Source: Turnera subulata (taxonomy: Eukaryota > Streptophyta > Magnoliopsida > Malpighiales > Passifloraceae). Taken from it: a DNA stretch of 64,000 bases. The position numbers were made by a program, and so were the translations under genes. The notes beneath the pieces were generated by a model. That model searched no databases, was not told the DNA's origin, and saw nothing but the letters and a program-made list of their open reading frames with translations. Numbering within the stretch: position 1 is the stretch's first letter; each line of letters begins with the position of its first letter. The stretch spans positions 186,001-250,000 of the forward strand of contig JAKUCV010003363.1 of NCBI GenBank assembly GCA_028386065.3, written 5' to 3'. This document shows, one piece after another, positions 22,761-35,771 of this stretch.

Positions 22761-24212
22761 ATGGAAAGTTTGAGATTTGATAGAGGGCACAGAAAGTCCT
22801 TAGCTGATTTGTCTCGTCCTCCTGATGGAGCATTGAAATGGTTAGAGAGGCGAAGAGCCTAGAAGTCGACTCATGTTCACTATAGTCATGCTGAAGATGA
22901 TTTTGATGAGTATGGGGAAGAAGCATGGCGTCGTGACCATTCTAGGGAAAGGGAAGGATGCAATGCACAAAACAGAAACTACCATAAGGAATATGCAAGA
23001 GAGGAGAATAAAACTGCTAGAGTCGAATGCCACAAAGAATACCTTGAAGAGAAACACCATCAAGAATGCCTTGAAGACAACAAAAGTTCCAGCGAGAGTC
23101 TAAAAGGCATGAGAGAAGCTGGTGCAAATCTTTTAAGGGCATTAGAAGCTTTGGCAAAGCGTGAGGAAGAGAGGAAGGCTGAGAGTCTTATAAAAGGAGA
23201 GCTAGAGAGGAAGGATGAGAGCCTTGCAAAAGGTGAGCTTGAGAGGAAAGCCGAGGGCTTTGCAAAAGGAGAGCAAAAATTGAGAGAAGATGGTAAGGAT
23301 GTGATCGATACTATCAAAGAGAAAAGAGAAAAGAATGATGACTTGAGTGGAAAAGGTGAAGATAAAATCGGCACACCTGAGGAAAAATCAATGGAGCAAA
23401 AGAAACAAGTTTTAGTTGTAAACAAGAGAGAAGTGAGGGATGTGTATGTGGAAAAGAAAAGTTTGTTTGTACTTGTGTACAAAGAAACTTGGGTTAAAGC
23501 TAACACTAACCCTTATCTTTCTAGTTTTGTTATTGCCTCTTTGCAGGATTTTAGAGATGCTTGTTTTAAGACATTCATGTTAGATGGAGGCCAAATTGAG
23601 ATTGGCAAGCTCAAACCTACGGTGAAGATTCATGAAGACGAACCTGGTGGAGTAGTACATCAAGTAAAAGGTTTGTCTAGTCCAACGTCCAATGATGAAC
23701 CTAAAGAGAAGATTCAGTTACCTAATGAATCTAGGGGCAATAGACATACCCCAAAGGATGATCAAAGACGCCAAGTGAGAGTATTTCATCCTGGAGATTT
23801 GGTTTGGGTGCATCTTAGGCAGCTCAAGTCAAGGAATTCTAGGAATGATCATGGAGGGGATGGGCCATTTCAAGTGCTGAGGCGCATCAAAGACAATGAA
23901 TACAAGATTTCTTTGCATGGTGAGTATCCATTGAGTGCTACTTTTAATGTTTCTAATCTTTTTCCCATTGATTTTGCAGATTTAGATTCGAGGGCGAATC
24001 TTTTTGAGGAAGGGAGGAATGATGCAACCAAGGGTACACCGAGCTCAAGAGGACGAGTTGATGGAAAGTTGATCATGCTTCAAGAGTCAATCTCAAGAGC
24101 ATGCTCAAAGATGGACAAGGAGAGTCACTTTGCACAAGCTTGGAATAATCAAGAACTTCAAGAGATCAAGTTAAACAAGCTTGGAGAGGAGCATAAAGAG
24201 AAGCCACCATGA
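22761..24212 (+). pseudogene. gag N-terminus joined to integrase C-terminus (deletion derivative)
   Basis: One frame runs from ATG 22761 to TAA 24210-24212, interrupted by a single TAG at 22860-22862. It opens with MESLRFDRGHRKSLADLSR, typical of a plant gypsy gag. A Lys/Glu-rich repeat section follows (AKREEERKAES, GELERKDES, GELERKAEG; about 23150-23280). Next comes a stretch like the linker before RT (FVLVYKETW, SLQDFRDAC; about 23460-23570). It then passes to the integrase tail (FHPGDLVWVHLR, DGPFQVLRRIKDNEYKI, SATFNVSNLFP; 23790-23970) and reads on into the right LTR. The whole enzymatic middle of pol is absent. The long remaining frame suggests that the deletion happened in frame or that the element is young. 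Confidence 0.88.
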
Positions 24213-24883
24213 TTTTCTTCATTAAGTTGGAGACCATGGTCCAATCGACATATCATTTTTTCTTTAATTTATTTTTAGGCCGAATTTTATTAGACATTGA
24301 ATTTATAATTTTGGCTAGCTTTTATATTAATTAGTTGGGTTATTATTTTTGTGGGCTTAGTCTAATTACTTGGGTTATATTTTGTTGGGATTAATTAGAG
24401 TCCAAGTTATATTTGGATCAATTAAATCCTAGTCTAAATGGGTAGTTAGGTTTCGGCCCAGGTCAATTAGAGAGTCAAGTACAATATGCTTTTGGACTAG
24501 GTTATGCCAAATTAGGGTATTAGGTTTTAGGAGGTATAAATATTTATTTTATTGTTGGTGGCTGGTTAGACAATTCAGATTTTAGAAAACAAAGAAAACG
24601 TTTACCTTTTTCATGGTGTTCTTCTTGGTTGTGAGATGCAATCAAAAAGAAAGGGAGGGATTCTCTTTACTTAATTCTTTGGGATTAATTTCACTTTTCA
24701 AGAAATCATTCTTGTGGCATTTAATTAACCCCCTCTAATCCTCATTGTTTATTGCCTATTCCATAGAGATTAGGAGGCGAAGAATAGGGTTACTAAAACC
24801 TAGTTTGATTGGAGATTGGAGATCTTGGGATCAATTAGTTGCAGAGGTGAATCTAGAGGGATTCTAGGTTTGTTGCTGTATCG
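24020..24883 (+). repeat. Right LTR of the nested gypsy element
   Basis: 864 bp, matching 20892-21755. The terminal CA is CG. Confidence 0.93.
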
Positions 24884-25064
24884 CCTAGTTTCCACGGTCT
24901 AAACCCTAGATTGCAGTAAGCAGGTTATCTATGTTTGTACACAACACATGTGTATCATTCATTGTATTCCAGCCTCCCCTTATGGGGGTTTATATATTGT
25001 ACTAGTTGGGCCCAGTTGGGCTTAAGTGAGCACCCTTTATGGGTAGACTCACTAATTTCCAACT

Positions 25065-27682
25065 TCTCCCACTCACACGTAATGGAAGTGCTCATAAACA
25101 CAATCATGAGAAACAGATTCTCATCAGAAACTACAAACATCCATACAGGGAAGTAGAACCGTGCGACCAGCATACAGTGAAAGCTGAATGCTATACATAT
25201 GTTAGGAATATATAGCCTCTCATCTAGAAGAAACTTGCAAGTAGATCAAAAAGTATGCAAGTACCCTAGATCATAAATCACATTAGAAATCTGCCAAAGA
25301 TCTCTCTTTTAAAGATACATTGTATTCACAATTATAACCGTATGTCATAATTGGTGCACCGGTGAATACAAACTAATGTGATTTCGGTCAATGATCTTCC
25401 TCTTCTCACAATTCCCTTAACTCAACTTAACTTGCTTTTCTAGACATGTCCCGCCAGACCGAATCAGTGTCCATGGTCCTTTGGCAACACACTAAGATAG
25501 CAAACATCAAGCTTAATCTCAAGTACCTGATCGGAGTCTTGTGGGTACATAGTAGAGCCACCATAAAGGCTCTGGGTCTCACACAACAGTAAGCGGAGAT
25601 TGAACTTATGTAAACCCGTTTGGTCGACAAATCGCACACATGGTATGAAACATGTGCTACACATTTTCTCCTTTCCCGTGGAGCGTATGTCTTTCCCATA
25701 TGGAATGTTGTACAGATGATATTTAGACACCATATGTGTCCAAATTTGAGTTCCTCGATCTACACATCAACTTGAACTCACATCTAGCCCACTAAGTAGA
25801 CTTGGTGAACGTATTCCACCATTAAAATGACCTTCTGTCTTTATATAATCGACAATCATGATTTTAAGCCGTAAGCTCTCAAATTATCCATCTGATAATT
25901 TTGCTCAAAATCTGTCTCATCTCCACTTATCACTGAGATAAGGAGGCGGTTACCCATGTGAGAGGGCTAACCTCGTGTCTACTCGACATACTCTTAAACC
26001 AACAAATGAAGAATGTACATATCATTCATCCATATGTATGCATGCAAATTAACTTATTTGATAGCAAGAACATTAAACACAGGTTGTGAGCTTTAGGAAA
26101 ATAATAAGCATAAAGTGAAGTACTTAAGCCTACACAATTTTAATACCTAATGTGTTACATAAACACATCCCAAGGTAAAGGCTTAAACAGTATATCTGAT
26201 CACTTGTCTCTTATAGACAAATACTTCACTTCACAACCTCGCATACAGCAATGCCTTTTGCATAGTTGTATCTGATGTCTACTTATTTGGCGAAACTAAC
26301 CATTCTTAGCAATGAAAATTGCAGCCTCACTGTCATAGTTCACTAACACTAGATCAGTGTACTATGCATTATCCATTATATAATCCAAGAACTTGTTCAA
26401 CCAAATAATTTTTACACTGCTGAAGCGAGAGCTATACATTTAGCATCAATCGCAGCCAAGAATACACATGATCATTTCTTACTACTTTATGATATGGCGC
26501 AATCATTTAGTAAGAGCATATATCTAGGTGTAGACTTTTCTACCATCTTGATCTTTTTTATGATCAAGGCTTGTGTACTCAAACAAGAAGGACATCTCCC
26601 TACTTGGTGATAAAAATATAATCAGCAGACTTCTATAGACATCCCATGATCCTTTTCTAACTGCTTGTAATGTGCTATGCCTAGGTCGGATTGACATCTA
26701 TCTGTTAAGCCATTTGCTTAACCAATATCTAGTTTATCATACACCACAACGTATAACAAAATTCAAACTACGCTCCGTTATGGAACTTGGCCTATTCATC
26801 ACTCTCATCAAGAGTCTTAAGACACACGATTTCTCAAAGTATGACATTTATTGATATGAGTTTAGATAGGATTACTTTGATGCATATAGTATTATTCCAA
26901 AGCTTTATTAGTGTAATTCTCTTACGAGAAATACAATAATATCTTGAAATCTTAATTTCAAGTTTATATGCAATCTTTATCCATATCATCTATCTCAATT
27001 GAGATGACAACTAGGTTCTTTACCTTGTTGATTAAACACCATATCATTTCTAGCTATAAGAATGTCATATACATACTATATGTAAATTACAAAACTTACT
27101 TGGTACATGCCTTGAGGATTAGAAGACCAATATAGACTTCAAATTCTACAAACCATATGTTTGTGGTCCTCTTCAATGAAACACAATTTGTTTCATTCAA
27201 TCTTCATTGGGAAAGGCATTATTACATCCGTTTGACGTAATCCAAACTTTAAGTTTGAAGTAATAGCTAGAAATATCCATGCAAAGGTAAAATTTACCAA
27301 AACCGAGATTGATTCTTGTAATCTATCTCTTTTTATAGTGTACCTTTTACTTATTAGTTGAGTCTTAAATTTCTCAACTATGCCACCAGCCTTAAGCTTG
27401 CTTTTGAGAACACATTTGTTCCTAATGGCATTGTGTCCTTCAATGAGATCAACCAGTTCTTAAACTTTATTAACTCTCACTGACTCCATTTGTTCTTCAA
27501 GTGCCTTTGTCCATTTTTCTTTAGAAGGATTTTGAGGCAGCCTCTTCAAGGCTCATCATGTAGGAATATCATAAAAGATCCACTACCTTTGATGTCAAAT
27601 CATCAACGACAATCTTTTATGAGAATCACACATAATTGTGATTCAGGTATGTTGTTCCCATTTGGATCAACATGGCTCCTAC
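25065..27682 (-). pseudogene. copia-1 pol remnant (RT end and RNase H)
   Basis: Minus-strand fragments include CDSEAAIFIAKNG near 26290-26340 (RNase H), DILIARNDM near 27040-27070 (the usual DDILIAGND of RT with the first Asp lost) and a decayed QTDVI-PF motif near 27210-27240. Stops occur in every frame. Between them lies AT-rich sequence. LARGE-1 is inserted at the upper end. Confidence 0.75.
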
Positions 27683-30600
27683 TGAAACGCCCGTGTCCCA
27701 ATTTATAAATATAAGTTATAAATTAATTATAGATTGACCAAATTGCCCTTATCATTTCCCGGGACACCCGTATCCCAAAATTATCCATTAAGGAATGTAT
27801 AGCATGTGAAGTGACCAAAATGCCCTTCTCCCCGGGATACAATATCAACAACATAATCAATGAACAATTATACAATAAATTACACAACGAGTATGCAGCG
27901 GAAGACTATACATATGATAACATGTATGCAGTGAACTCTATGGATCCGACCCGAGGGGAGGAAAGCACCGCCACCTACTGATATGCTCTTCTGATCATCG
28001 ATCAGCTAACCTGTGTAAAACTGTGAGGGGGTGAGACCAACCACTGTCTCACCGCAAACAAATAAACCAATAATATACAATACAAATTAACTACAAGTAC
28101 ACCGGCATCAGGCAACAACAATCACAATGCACAAACAAGTCACAAAACACACACAAGTCATTATCAGACTACAAACCATCACTAATCATTACTTATTCTA
28201 TTATCGTTGTTATTAGGTTTGAATATTTTATTAGGGCCCTCTACTGTGTGCGTCGAGCTCGGTCCCGTCTCATGAGACAACCAGGCATAAGCCCAAATAA
28301 ACCAGGCACGAAGCCCAAACATATCCATAGAGAGAGAGAGAGAGACAGAGAGAAAGAGGGAGGTAGAAAGGGGGAGATAGAAAGAGGGAGGTAGAACCGG
28401 CCATCACAGGCCCACATGCTAACCCGCATGCCATCCCGAGGGGTATTACTTCCCGCTCGAACCAACCGGTCAACAGCCCCACAGTAGAATTATTATAGTA
28501 TTTAATTCTCAATTATCCTTTAAGAATTGTACAATACGTTATTTCAAACATGGTTGTGTGGATTTAATAACTTATTTTCAAATCCGGGCCTCCAGCCCAC
28601 AGTCCACCACACAAACCACAAAACCATTTATCACGTTATTTAACACGCAATACAAGTCATGCTCGACAGACATATTAAATCACACTGGTACACAGTTCAT
28701 ATAATCATGCACACTGCATCAGAGGTATCATCAATATATACAATTTACAATTAACAACATCAGCACATCAGACAAGCATGCATACAGCATTCAAGACCAA
28801 CAATTAATACCACTTTATATACCAAGACAATTAACCGAGCATTGTAGGCAGTAATGCATACAAAGGTTTATAAGTCCTCACCTGGCTATAAAATTGCCTT
28901 GGAAGAAAATCCGGTACACTGCCTTGTCTCGACATGCCCTATATATTAACACAACACGATCACTTACATGACCAGCATAGAACATGACAGATGCAAACTA
29001 ATTATGTGGCTAAATCCCTGTATCGACCTAAGCATTCTAGCCCGATTATGTCCGTCAAACGTGAGTCCAAGTCCGATACTACCAAGGTCAGAGTCAAGCC
29101 CAAAGATCCGATCCCACTAATGGTCCACATCTCTATTATGTCACGGGTCTATGGTTCACAAGTCTAAAGCCCAACTAAGTCCAAAATCCTTATCCAGTTT
29201 AAAGTCCACATTTAAATCAATATATGTCCTTGGGCTTAAAGTCCATCTCTTATAATTCCAATTATCATTTCTCTAATTAATGCATCAAATATCAGGCTTG
29301 GGCCCGGTTTCTTAATTCCCGCTCTATGGTCATACCCGAACCCAAGATCCTCCGACCTAAGGAAATTTCGCACCTCGGAGACATTCCGGCCATGTGCCAC
29401 TCACTCCCACACACGATTTCCACTAATCCCGGCACTCACTCCCACACACGATTTCCACTAATCCCGGCAAGTCCTGGTACATCAATTATTCTTGTTTAAT
29501 TAATACATGCCATGTATAGAATTTAACATACAAAACATCTTCAGGAGAAATACCGTGAAATGCCGGTGAATATTCTGCCTACCCGCTCGCCGGATTCCGG
29601 TCTACCCTCGCCGGAATAGTGACCCGAGCTCATCGGAGTGTTCACCAAAATCTCCAAGAACAATCTAACAACACTGCTGAACACCAACACAATTCCAAAT
29701 CAACCAATACCTATAGACCGCTTAAACGACCAAAGAACAAATTAAGGGTGTTGTTCACTTACCCGGAATCGAATCCGTACATGGCAGTAACGGATCCACC
29801 TCCCAAAAGCATGGGTTCGTATCAGAGTTTCCACAACCAAAGCCCCAAACATTCTGCTTGTGAACTCACGCGATAGCAATCACCACAATCGACCACCAAG
29901 ACACAACACACCCACGGCCACCCCAAAATCCACACAAATCCGACCCACTGTCGGATCCACCAGCACTTCGAACACCAACCACCAACACGAATGTCAAACC
30001 CCAGCACAAAGCTCATGACACAGAAAGAAACCCAATTGGGTTAGTCACAGAATCCTGCAACCCAAAGGAGCCAAAGAGAAAGAAAGAAGAGAAAGAAGGG
30101 TGGCGGCTTACCGGCTATGGCGGCAGCGGCGTGGACTCAAACCTAGTCCTCGAGCCGCTGCTCGTCCTCCCCATCTCGTTGGAAACAACCCGCACCACTA
30201 GACGTTGGACCCGCATAAGACCAACACCAAACTCGTCGGCCTCCCTCTGCCAACAACTCGAAGAAGGCGGCGACGACTCGTGCCATCACGCAGCACACAC
30301 ACCGTCGCGCACAGAAGCCGGGTCTCGCCTTAGTCTCCTCTGCAGATAGCAGCGGCGACGGCGATATGGAGAAGGAAAGAGGCGGCGGCGTGAGCGCGGC
30401 TGCTCGGGACTCGGTGGCAGCGGCAAATAGATGAAGACGAGATGATGGCGGCGACTTGGTATCCGAGGAGAAGTAGAAACCGGTAATGGAGAAAATCCAG
30501 TGAAAGGAAAAGAAGAGAAAGAGATAAGGGAGTAACTGTGAAGCCACGATCCGGGAAGAGGAACCCGAGAGCAAATCGTGGGAGAAATTCGTGGGGAGTG

Positions 30601-31005
30601 GCTGTGGCGGCAGCAAAATGAAAAGGAAAGAAGAAAAGAAGAAAAGAAGAGAAACTTAGGGTTTTGACCCGCCAGGCCCAAAACGACGTCGTGTCGTATG
30701 CCTTGGCGCGGTCAACCCGCCCCCGTTGACCAGCTTTAGTTTTTTTTTTTCTTATCCTTTACTAAAACGACGTAGTTTTAATAAGAACTACCATAAACTT
30801 CCCGTCTCACTCCAAAACACGATTAATTCCGATGAACCCCAAACAAATGACAATACCAACTTAAATTAAATACTCCTCCATGGATGATAACTTACTTTCC
30901 ACATCCAAATAACCCGGAAATTCCTCGAGGATAAAATTGGAAATAGAATTTCAAAAATTCCGAAAAATTTATAGAGATTAAATACTGAAAATTCGGGGCG
31001 TTACA
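27683..31005 (-). repeat. LARGE-1 3' LTR (left)
   Basis: This contains a 35 bp perfect tandem duplication (29398-29432 and 29433-29467), a GA-rich tract (28330-28396) and a GC-rich stretch (30100-30450). A CGACGT-centred palindromic region lies near 30680-30770. All of these are also in the other LTR. Confidence 0.9.
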
Positions 31006-32449
31006 GTTCTACCCCGCTTAACAAAATTTCGTCCTCGAAATTTCAAGATAAGTCAAGCAACCAAGTGCTTAGCTGACACAAACAAGTGTCACCCGGTATC
31101 AAAATACCGTCGGCCAAACCACCAAGTAGAACCATCATGTCCATCAAATACATTTCCAAGCAAGAACTCCAATATACCCAAGTCAATCATCGACTTAGTC
31201 TAACATGATCAATAGATCATAAGATCAAAGCTCTAAACAAAGAATCTTATCCAATCATAATCAACAATATTGATACTAGAACCCATAAACCGTTTCATTT
31301 ACCATCAATCAACCAAAAATGTGTCCAATCTTTTAACCCATTACACATATCCTCTAACACAGAACCCCAAGTCGTTACCTAAATAACAAGATCATCACTC
31401 CCAATGTGAACACCTCAAAACCAAAAATTCATAATCAATTCCATGATCTGAACCTCAATGTGTTTTCTCTATCACACACCAATTCAGCCAAAATCGTATA
31501 TATCTCGGATCATACTTTAGACACTAAAAACCACTCGTTACCCAAAACTTCATAATCTAATTCTATACCATAGATTCCTTAAGACCCAAACATCCTTGCC
31601 TAACTCATACTTTTAAATCTATTCCCCAAGCCATACTAACATGAACATCAAAGTTTCTTCATCAAAGAACATAAAACATCAGTGTATCTCTCATCAGATC
31701 ATTAGCTAACTAGCATTTGTTTTGCAATCCCCGAGATCACCTCAAAATCAAACCTCAATGTAGACATACTTCCGACATCCTCATCCAGCACATGAACTAT
31801 AACCTCAACAAAGATTCGTGATCAAAACTTTTTTTTTTTCACCCTCACCCTTAATACTCCAAAACTCACAAAATTAATTGCCTCAAGTATCTTTAAAAGA
31901 TATTTTCCCAAATATATCATTGAAGATTAATTCAAGAAATTATCATCTCGAACTCCAACCGGGATCAGATCCTTATTATAATCACAAGTAAATTCAAATT
32001 CTTGAAATCAGCAAATCAGACCACAAATAATATGATCACCAAGATTACAAGAATCCTATCCACAAGTACCACATCAGATCATCTTTTGATAGATATAAAC
32101 TCCAAAACAAAACCGATGGTTCTTACTTGTATTGGCCAGTTCCACACAGCCAAGAAACATACACAAAGAATCAAGAGTCTACACTGACTCTAATAGATCA
32201 CTGGATATACCACAAAGCAAACCTTGCAACAGCCTAAGCTATGAAGGTAAGCATATCATTTCATCAATAATACCGGGTCACTCCGACCCTCAGCAGGTGC
32301 ATGTCCTCCACCGGATCCATAGACAACTTCACTATATGCCTGCATAAGACAATGCATTAACAGACTCAAAAAGGAGCAGATTTATGCACATAAGGGCACA
32401 AAACATATCAAGACATCCCAAAGGATCTACAGCCGGCTCCGCTACCAAC
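31006..32449 (-). other. LARGE-1 internal region, non-coding
   Basis: There is no ORF of note. On the minus strand it begins with the primer-binding site, then a block also found in LARGE-2 that includes ATGGATCCGGTGGAGGAC (near 32314) and the hairpin GGGTCGGAGTGACCC. It ends with a pol-tail-like GAGGACGAAATTTTG. The block after the primer-binding site is collinear with LARGE-2 (48629 onward), so both are the same family in opposite orientation. Confidence 0.85.
32436..32449 (-). promoter_or_regulatory. LARGE-1 primer-binding site
   Basis: The minus-strand sequence GTTGGTAGCGGAGC directly follows the 5' LTR end CGTTTCA. Confidence 0.8.
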
Positions 32450-35400
32450 TGAAACGCCCGTGTCCCAATTTATAAATATAAGTTATAAATTAATTATAGA
32501 TTGACCAAATTGCCCTTATCATTTCCCGGGACACCCGTATCCCAAAATTATCCATTAAGGAATGTATAGCATGTGAAGTGACCAAAATTCCCTTCTCCCC
32601 GGGATACAATATCAACAACATAATCAATGAACAATTATACAATAAATTACACAACGAGTATGCAGCGGAAGACTATACATATGATAACATGTATGCAGTG
32701 AACTCTATGGATCCGACCCGAGGAGAGGAAAGCACCGCCACCTACTAATATGCTCTTTTGATCATCGATCAGCTAACCTGTGTAAAACTGTGAGGGGGTG
32801 AGACCAACCACTGTCTCACCGCAAACAAATAAACCAATAATATACAATACAAATCAACTACAAGTACACTGGCATCAGGCAACAACAATCACAATGCACA
32901 AACAAGTCACAAAACACACACAAGTCATTATCAGACTACAAACCATCACTAATCATTACTTATTCTATTATCGTTGTTATTAGGTTTGAATATTTTATTA
33001 GGGCCCTCTACTGTGTGCGTCGAGCTCGGTCCCGTCTCATGAGACAACCAGGCATAAGCCCAAATAAACCAGGCACGAAGCCCAAACATATCCATAGAGA
33101 GAGAGAGAGAGACAGAGAGAAAGAGGGTGGTAGAAAGGGGGAGATAGAAAGAGGGTGGTAGAACCGGCCATCACAGGCCCACATGCTAACCCGCATGCCA
33201 CCCCGAGGGGTATTACTTCCCGCTCGAACCAACCGGTCAACAGCCCCACAGTAGAATTATTATAGTATTTAATTCTCAATTATCCTTTAAGAATTGTACC
33301 ATACGTTATTTCAAACATGGTTGTGTGGATTTAATAACTTATTTTCAAATCCGGGCCTCCAGCCCACAGTCCACCACACAAACCACAAAACCATTTATCA
33401 CGTTATTTAACACGCAATACAAGTCATGCTCGACAGGCATATTAAATCACACTGGTACACAGTTCACAAAATCATGCACACTGCATCAGAGGTATCATCA
33501 ATATATACAATTTACAATTAACAACATCAGCACATCAAACAAGCATGCATACAGCATTCAAGACCAACAATTAATACCACTTTATATACCAAGACAATTA
33601 ACCGAGCATTGTAGGCAGTAATGCATACAAAGGTTTATAAGTCCTCACCTGCTATAAAATTGCCTTGGAAGAAAATCCGGTACACTGCCTTGCCTCGACA
33701 TGCCCTATATATTAACACAACATGATCACTTACATGACCAGCATAGAACATGACAGATGCAAACTAATTATGTGGCTAAATCCTTGTATCGACCTAAGCA
33801 TTCTAGCCCGATTATGTCCGTCAAACGTGAGTCCAGGTCCGATACTACCAAGGTCAGAGTCAAGCCCAAAGATCCGATCCCACTAATGGTCCACATCTCC
33901 ATTATGTCACGGGTCTATGGTTCACAAGTCTAAAGCCCAACTAAGTCCAAAATCCTTATCCAGTTTAAAGTCCACATTTAAATCAATATATGTCCTTGGG
34001 CTTAAAGTCAATCTCTTATAAGTCCAATTATCATTTCTCTAATTAATGCATCAAATATCAGGCTTGGGCCCGGTTTCTTAATTCTCGCTCTATGGTCATA
34101 CCCGAACCCAAGATCCTCCGACCTAAGGAAATTTCGCACCTCGGAGACATTCCGGCCATGTGCCACTCACTCCCACACACGATTTCCACTAATCCCGGCA
34201 CTCACTCCCACACACGATTTTCACTAATCCCGGCAAGTCCCGGTACATCAATTATTCTTGTTTAATTAATACATGCCATGTATAGAATTTAACATACAAA
34301 ACATCTTCAGGAGAAATACCGTGAAATGCCGGTGAATATTCTGCCTTCCCGCTCGCCGGATTCCGGTCTACCCTCGCCGGAACAGTGACCCGAGCTCGTC
34401 GGAGTGTTCACCAAAATCTCCAAGAACAATCTAACAACACTGCTGAACACCAACACAATTCCAAATCAACCAAGCAATACCTATAGACCGCTTAAACGAC
34501 CAAAGAACAAATTAAGGGTGTTGTTCACTTACCTGGAATCGAATCCGTACATGGCAGTAACGGATCCACCTCCCAAAAGCATGGGTTCGTATCAGAGCTT
34601 CCGCAACCAAAGCCCCAAACATTCTGCTTGTGAACTCACGCGATAGCAATCACCACAATCGACCACCAAGACACAACACACCCACGGCCACCCCAAAATC
34701 CACACAAATCCGACCCACTGTCGGATCCACCAGCACTTCGAACACCAACCACCAACACGAACGTCAAACCCCAGCACAAAGCTCATGACACAGAAAGAAA
34801 CCCAATTGGGTTAGTCACAGAATCCCGCAACCCAAAGGAGCCAAAGAGAAAGAAGGGTGGCGGCTTACCGGCTATGGCGGCAGCGGCGGCGGCGGCGTGG
34901 ACTCAAACCCAGTCCTCGAGCCGCTGCTCGTCCTCCCCATCTCGTTGGAAACAACCCGCACCACTAGACGTTGGACCCGCATAAGACCAACACAAAACTC
35001 GTCGGCCTCCCTCTGCCAACAACTCGAAGAAGGCGGCGACGACTCGTGCCATCACGCAGCACACACACCGTCGCGCACAGAAGTCGGGTCTCGCCTTAGT
35101 CTCCTCTGCAGATAGCAGCGGCGACGACGATATGGAGAAGAAGAGAGGCGGCGGCCTGAGCACGGCTGCTCGGGACTCGGTGGCAGCGGCGAATAGATGA
35201 AGACGAGATGATGGCAGCGACTTGGTATCCGAGGAGAAGTAGAAACCGGTAATGGAGAAAATCCAGTGAAAGGAAAAGAAGAGAAAGAGATAAGGGAGTA
35301 ACTGTGAAGCCACGATCCGGGAAGAGGAACCCGAGAGCAAATCGTGGGAGAAATTCGTGGGGAGTGGCTGTGGCGGCAGCAAAATGAAAAGGAAAGAAGA

Positions 35401-35771
35401 AAAGAAGAAAAGAAGAGAAACTTAGGGTTTTGACCCGCCAGGCCCAAAACGACGTCGTGTCGTATGCCTTGGCGCGGTCAACCCGCCCCCGTTGACCAGC
35501 TTTAGTTTTTTTTTTTCTTATCCTTTACTAAAACGACGTAGTTTTAATAAGAACTACCATAAACTTCCCGTCTCACTCCAAAACACGATTAATTCTGATG
35601 AACCCCAAACAAAGGACAATACTAACTTAAATTAAATACTCCTCCATGGATGATAACTTACTTTCCACATCCAAATAACCCGGAAATTCCTCGAGGATAA
35701 AATTGGAAATAGAATTTCAAAAATTCCGAAAAATTCATAGAGATTAAATACTGAAAATTCGGGGCGTTACA
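32450..35771 (-). repeat. LARGE-1 5' LTR (right)
   Basis: This is the near-identical partner of 27683-31005. It has two to three extra GGC triplets near 34875-34890 and a few small indels. The 35 bp tandem duplication is at 34164-34233. Confidence 0.9.

Larger units (their letters stand above)
20892..24883 (+). mobile_element. Non-autonomous Ty3/gypsy element inside the copia-1 LTR
   Basis: The 3992 bp element has two 864 bp LTRs (20892-21755 and 24020-24883) of about 97 percent identity by eye, starting TGATGCAACC and ending TATCA (the right one mutated to TATCG). CCTAG target-site duplications lie at 20887-20891 and 24884-24888. The primer-binding site follows the left LTR (21756-21769), and a purine tract GAGGAAGGGAGGAA (24006-24019) precedes the right one. 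The internal region keeps gag N-terminal and integrase C-terminal coding sequence. The protease end, RT, RNase H and integrase core are missing, so it must have used proteins from a relative. Confidence 0.93.
20744..25064 (-). repeat. copia-1 3' LTR, split by a gypsy element
   Basis: The LTR pieces are 20744-20891 and 24889-25064. They join to 324 bp and align over their full length with the 5' LTR at 39772-40095. The end that should read CAACA on the plus strand reads CAACT here. Confidence 0.92.
27683..35771 (-). mobile_element. LARGE-1: non-autonomous LTR element with 3.3 kb LTRs
   Basis: The LTRs are 27683-31005 (3323 bp) and 32450-35771 (3322 bp), about 98 percent identical by eye. On the minus strand they start TGTAACGCCCCGAATT and end CGTTTCA. 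The internal region (31006-32449) is only 1444 bp. A primer-binding site adjoins the right LTR, and a purine tract with GAGGACGAAATTTTGTTAAG adjoins the left. That sequence is the usual end of gypsy pol, so the parent was Ty3/gypsy. Flanks read CCTAC (27678-27682) and CCCAC (35772-35776), a TSD with one change. No gag-pol is encoded, so it must rely on proteins in trans. Confidence 0.92.

Noticed and set aside
30143..30616. Open frames of 130-160 residues on the minus strand inside both LARGE-1 LTRs (also 34903-35447)
   Set aside because: They lack an ATG at the listed start, are low-complexity Ser/Pro/Arg-rich, and are duplicated only because the LTR is duplicated. GC-rich sequence gives open frames by chance.
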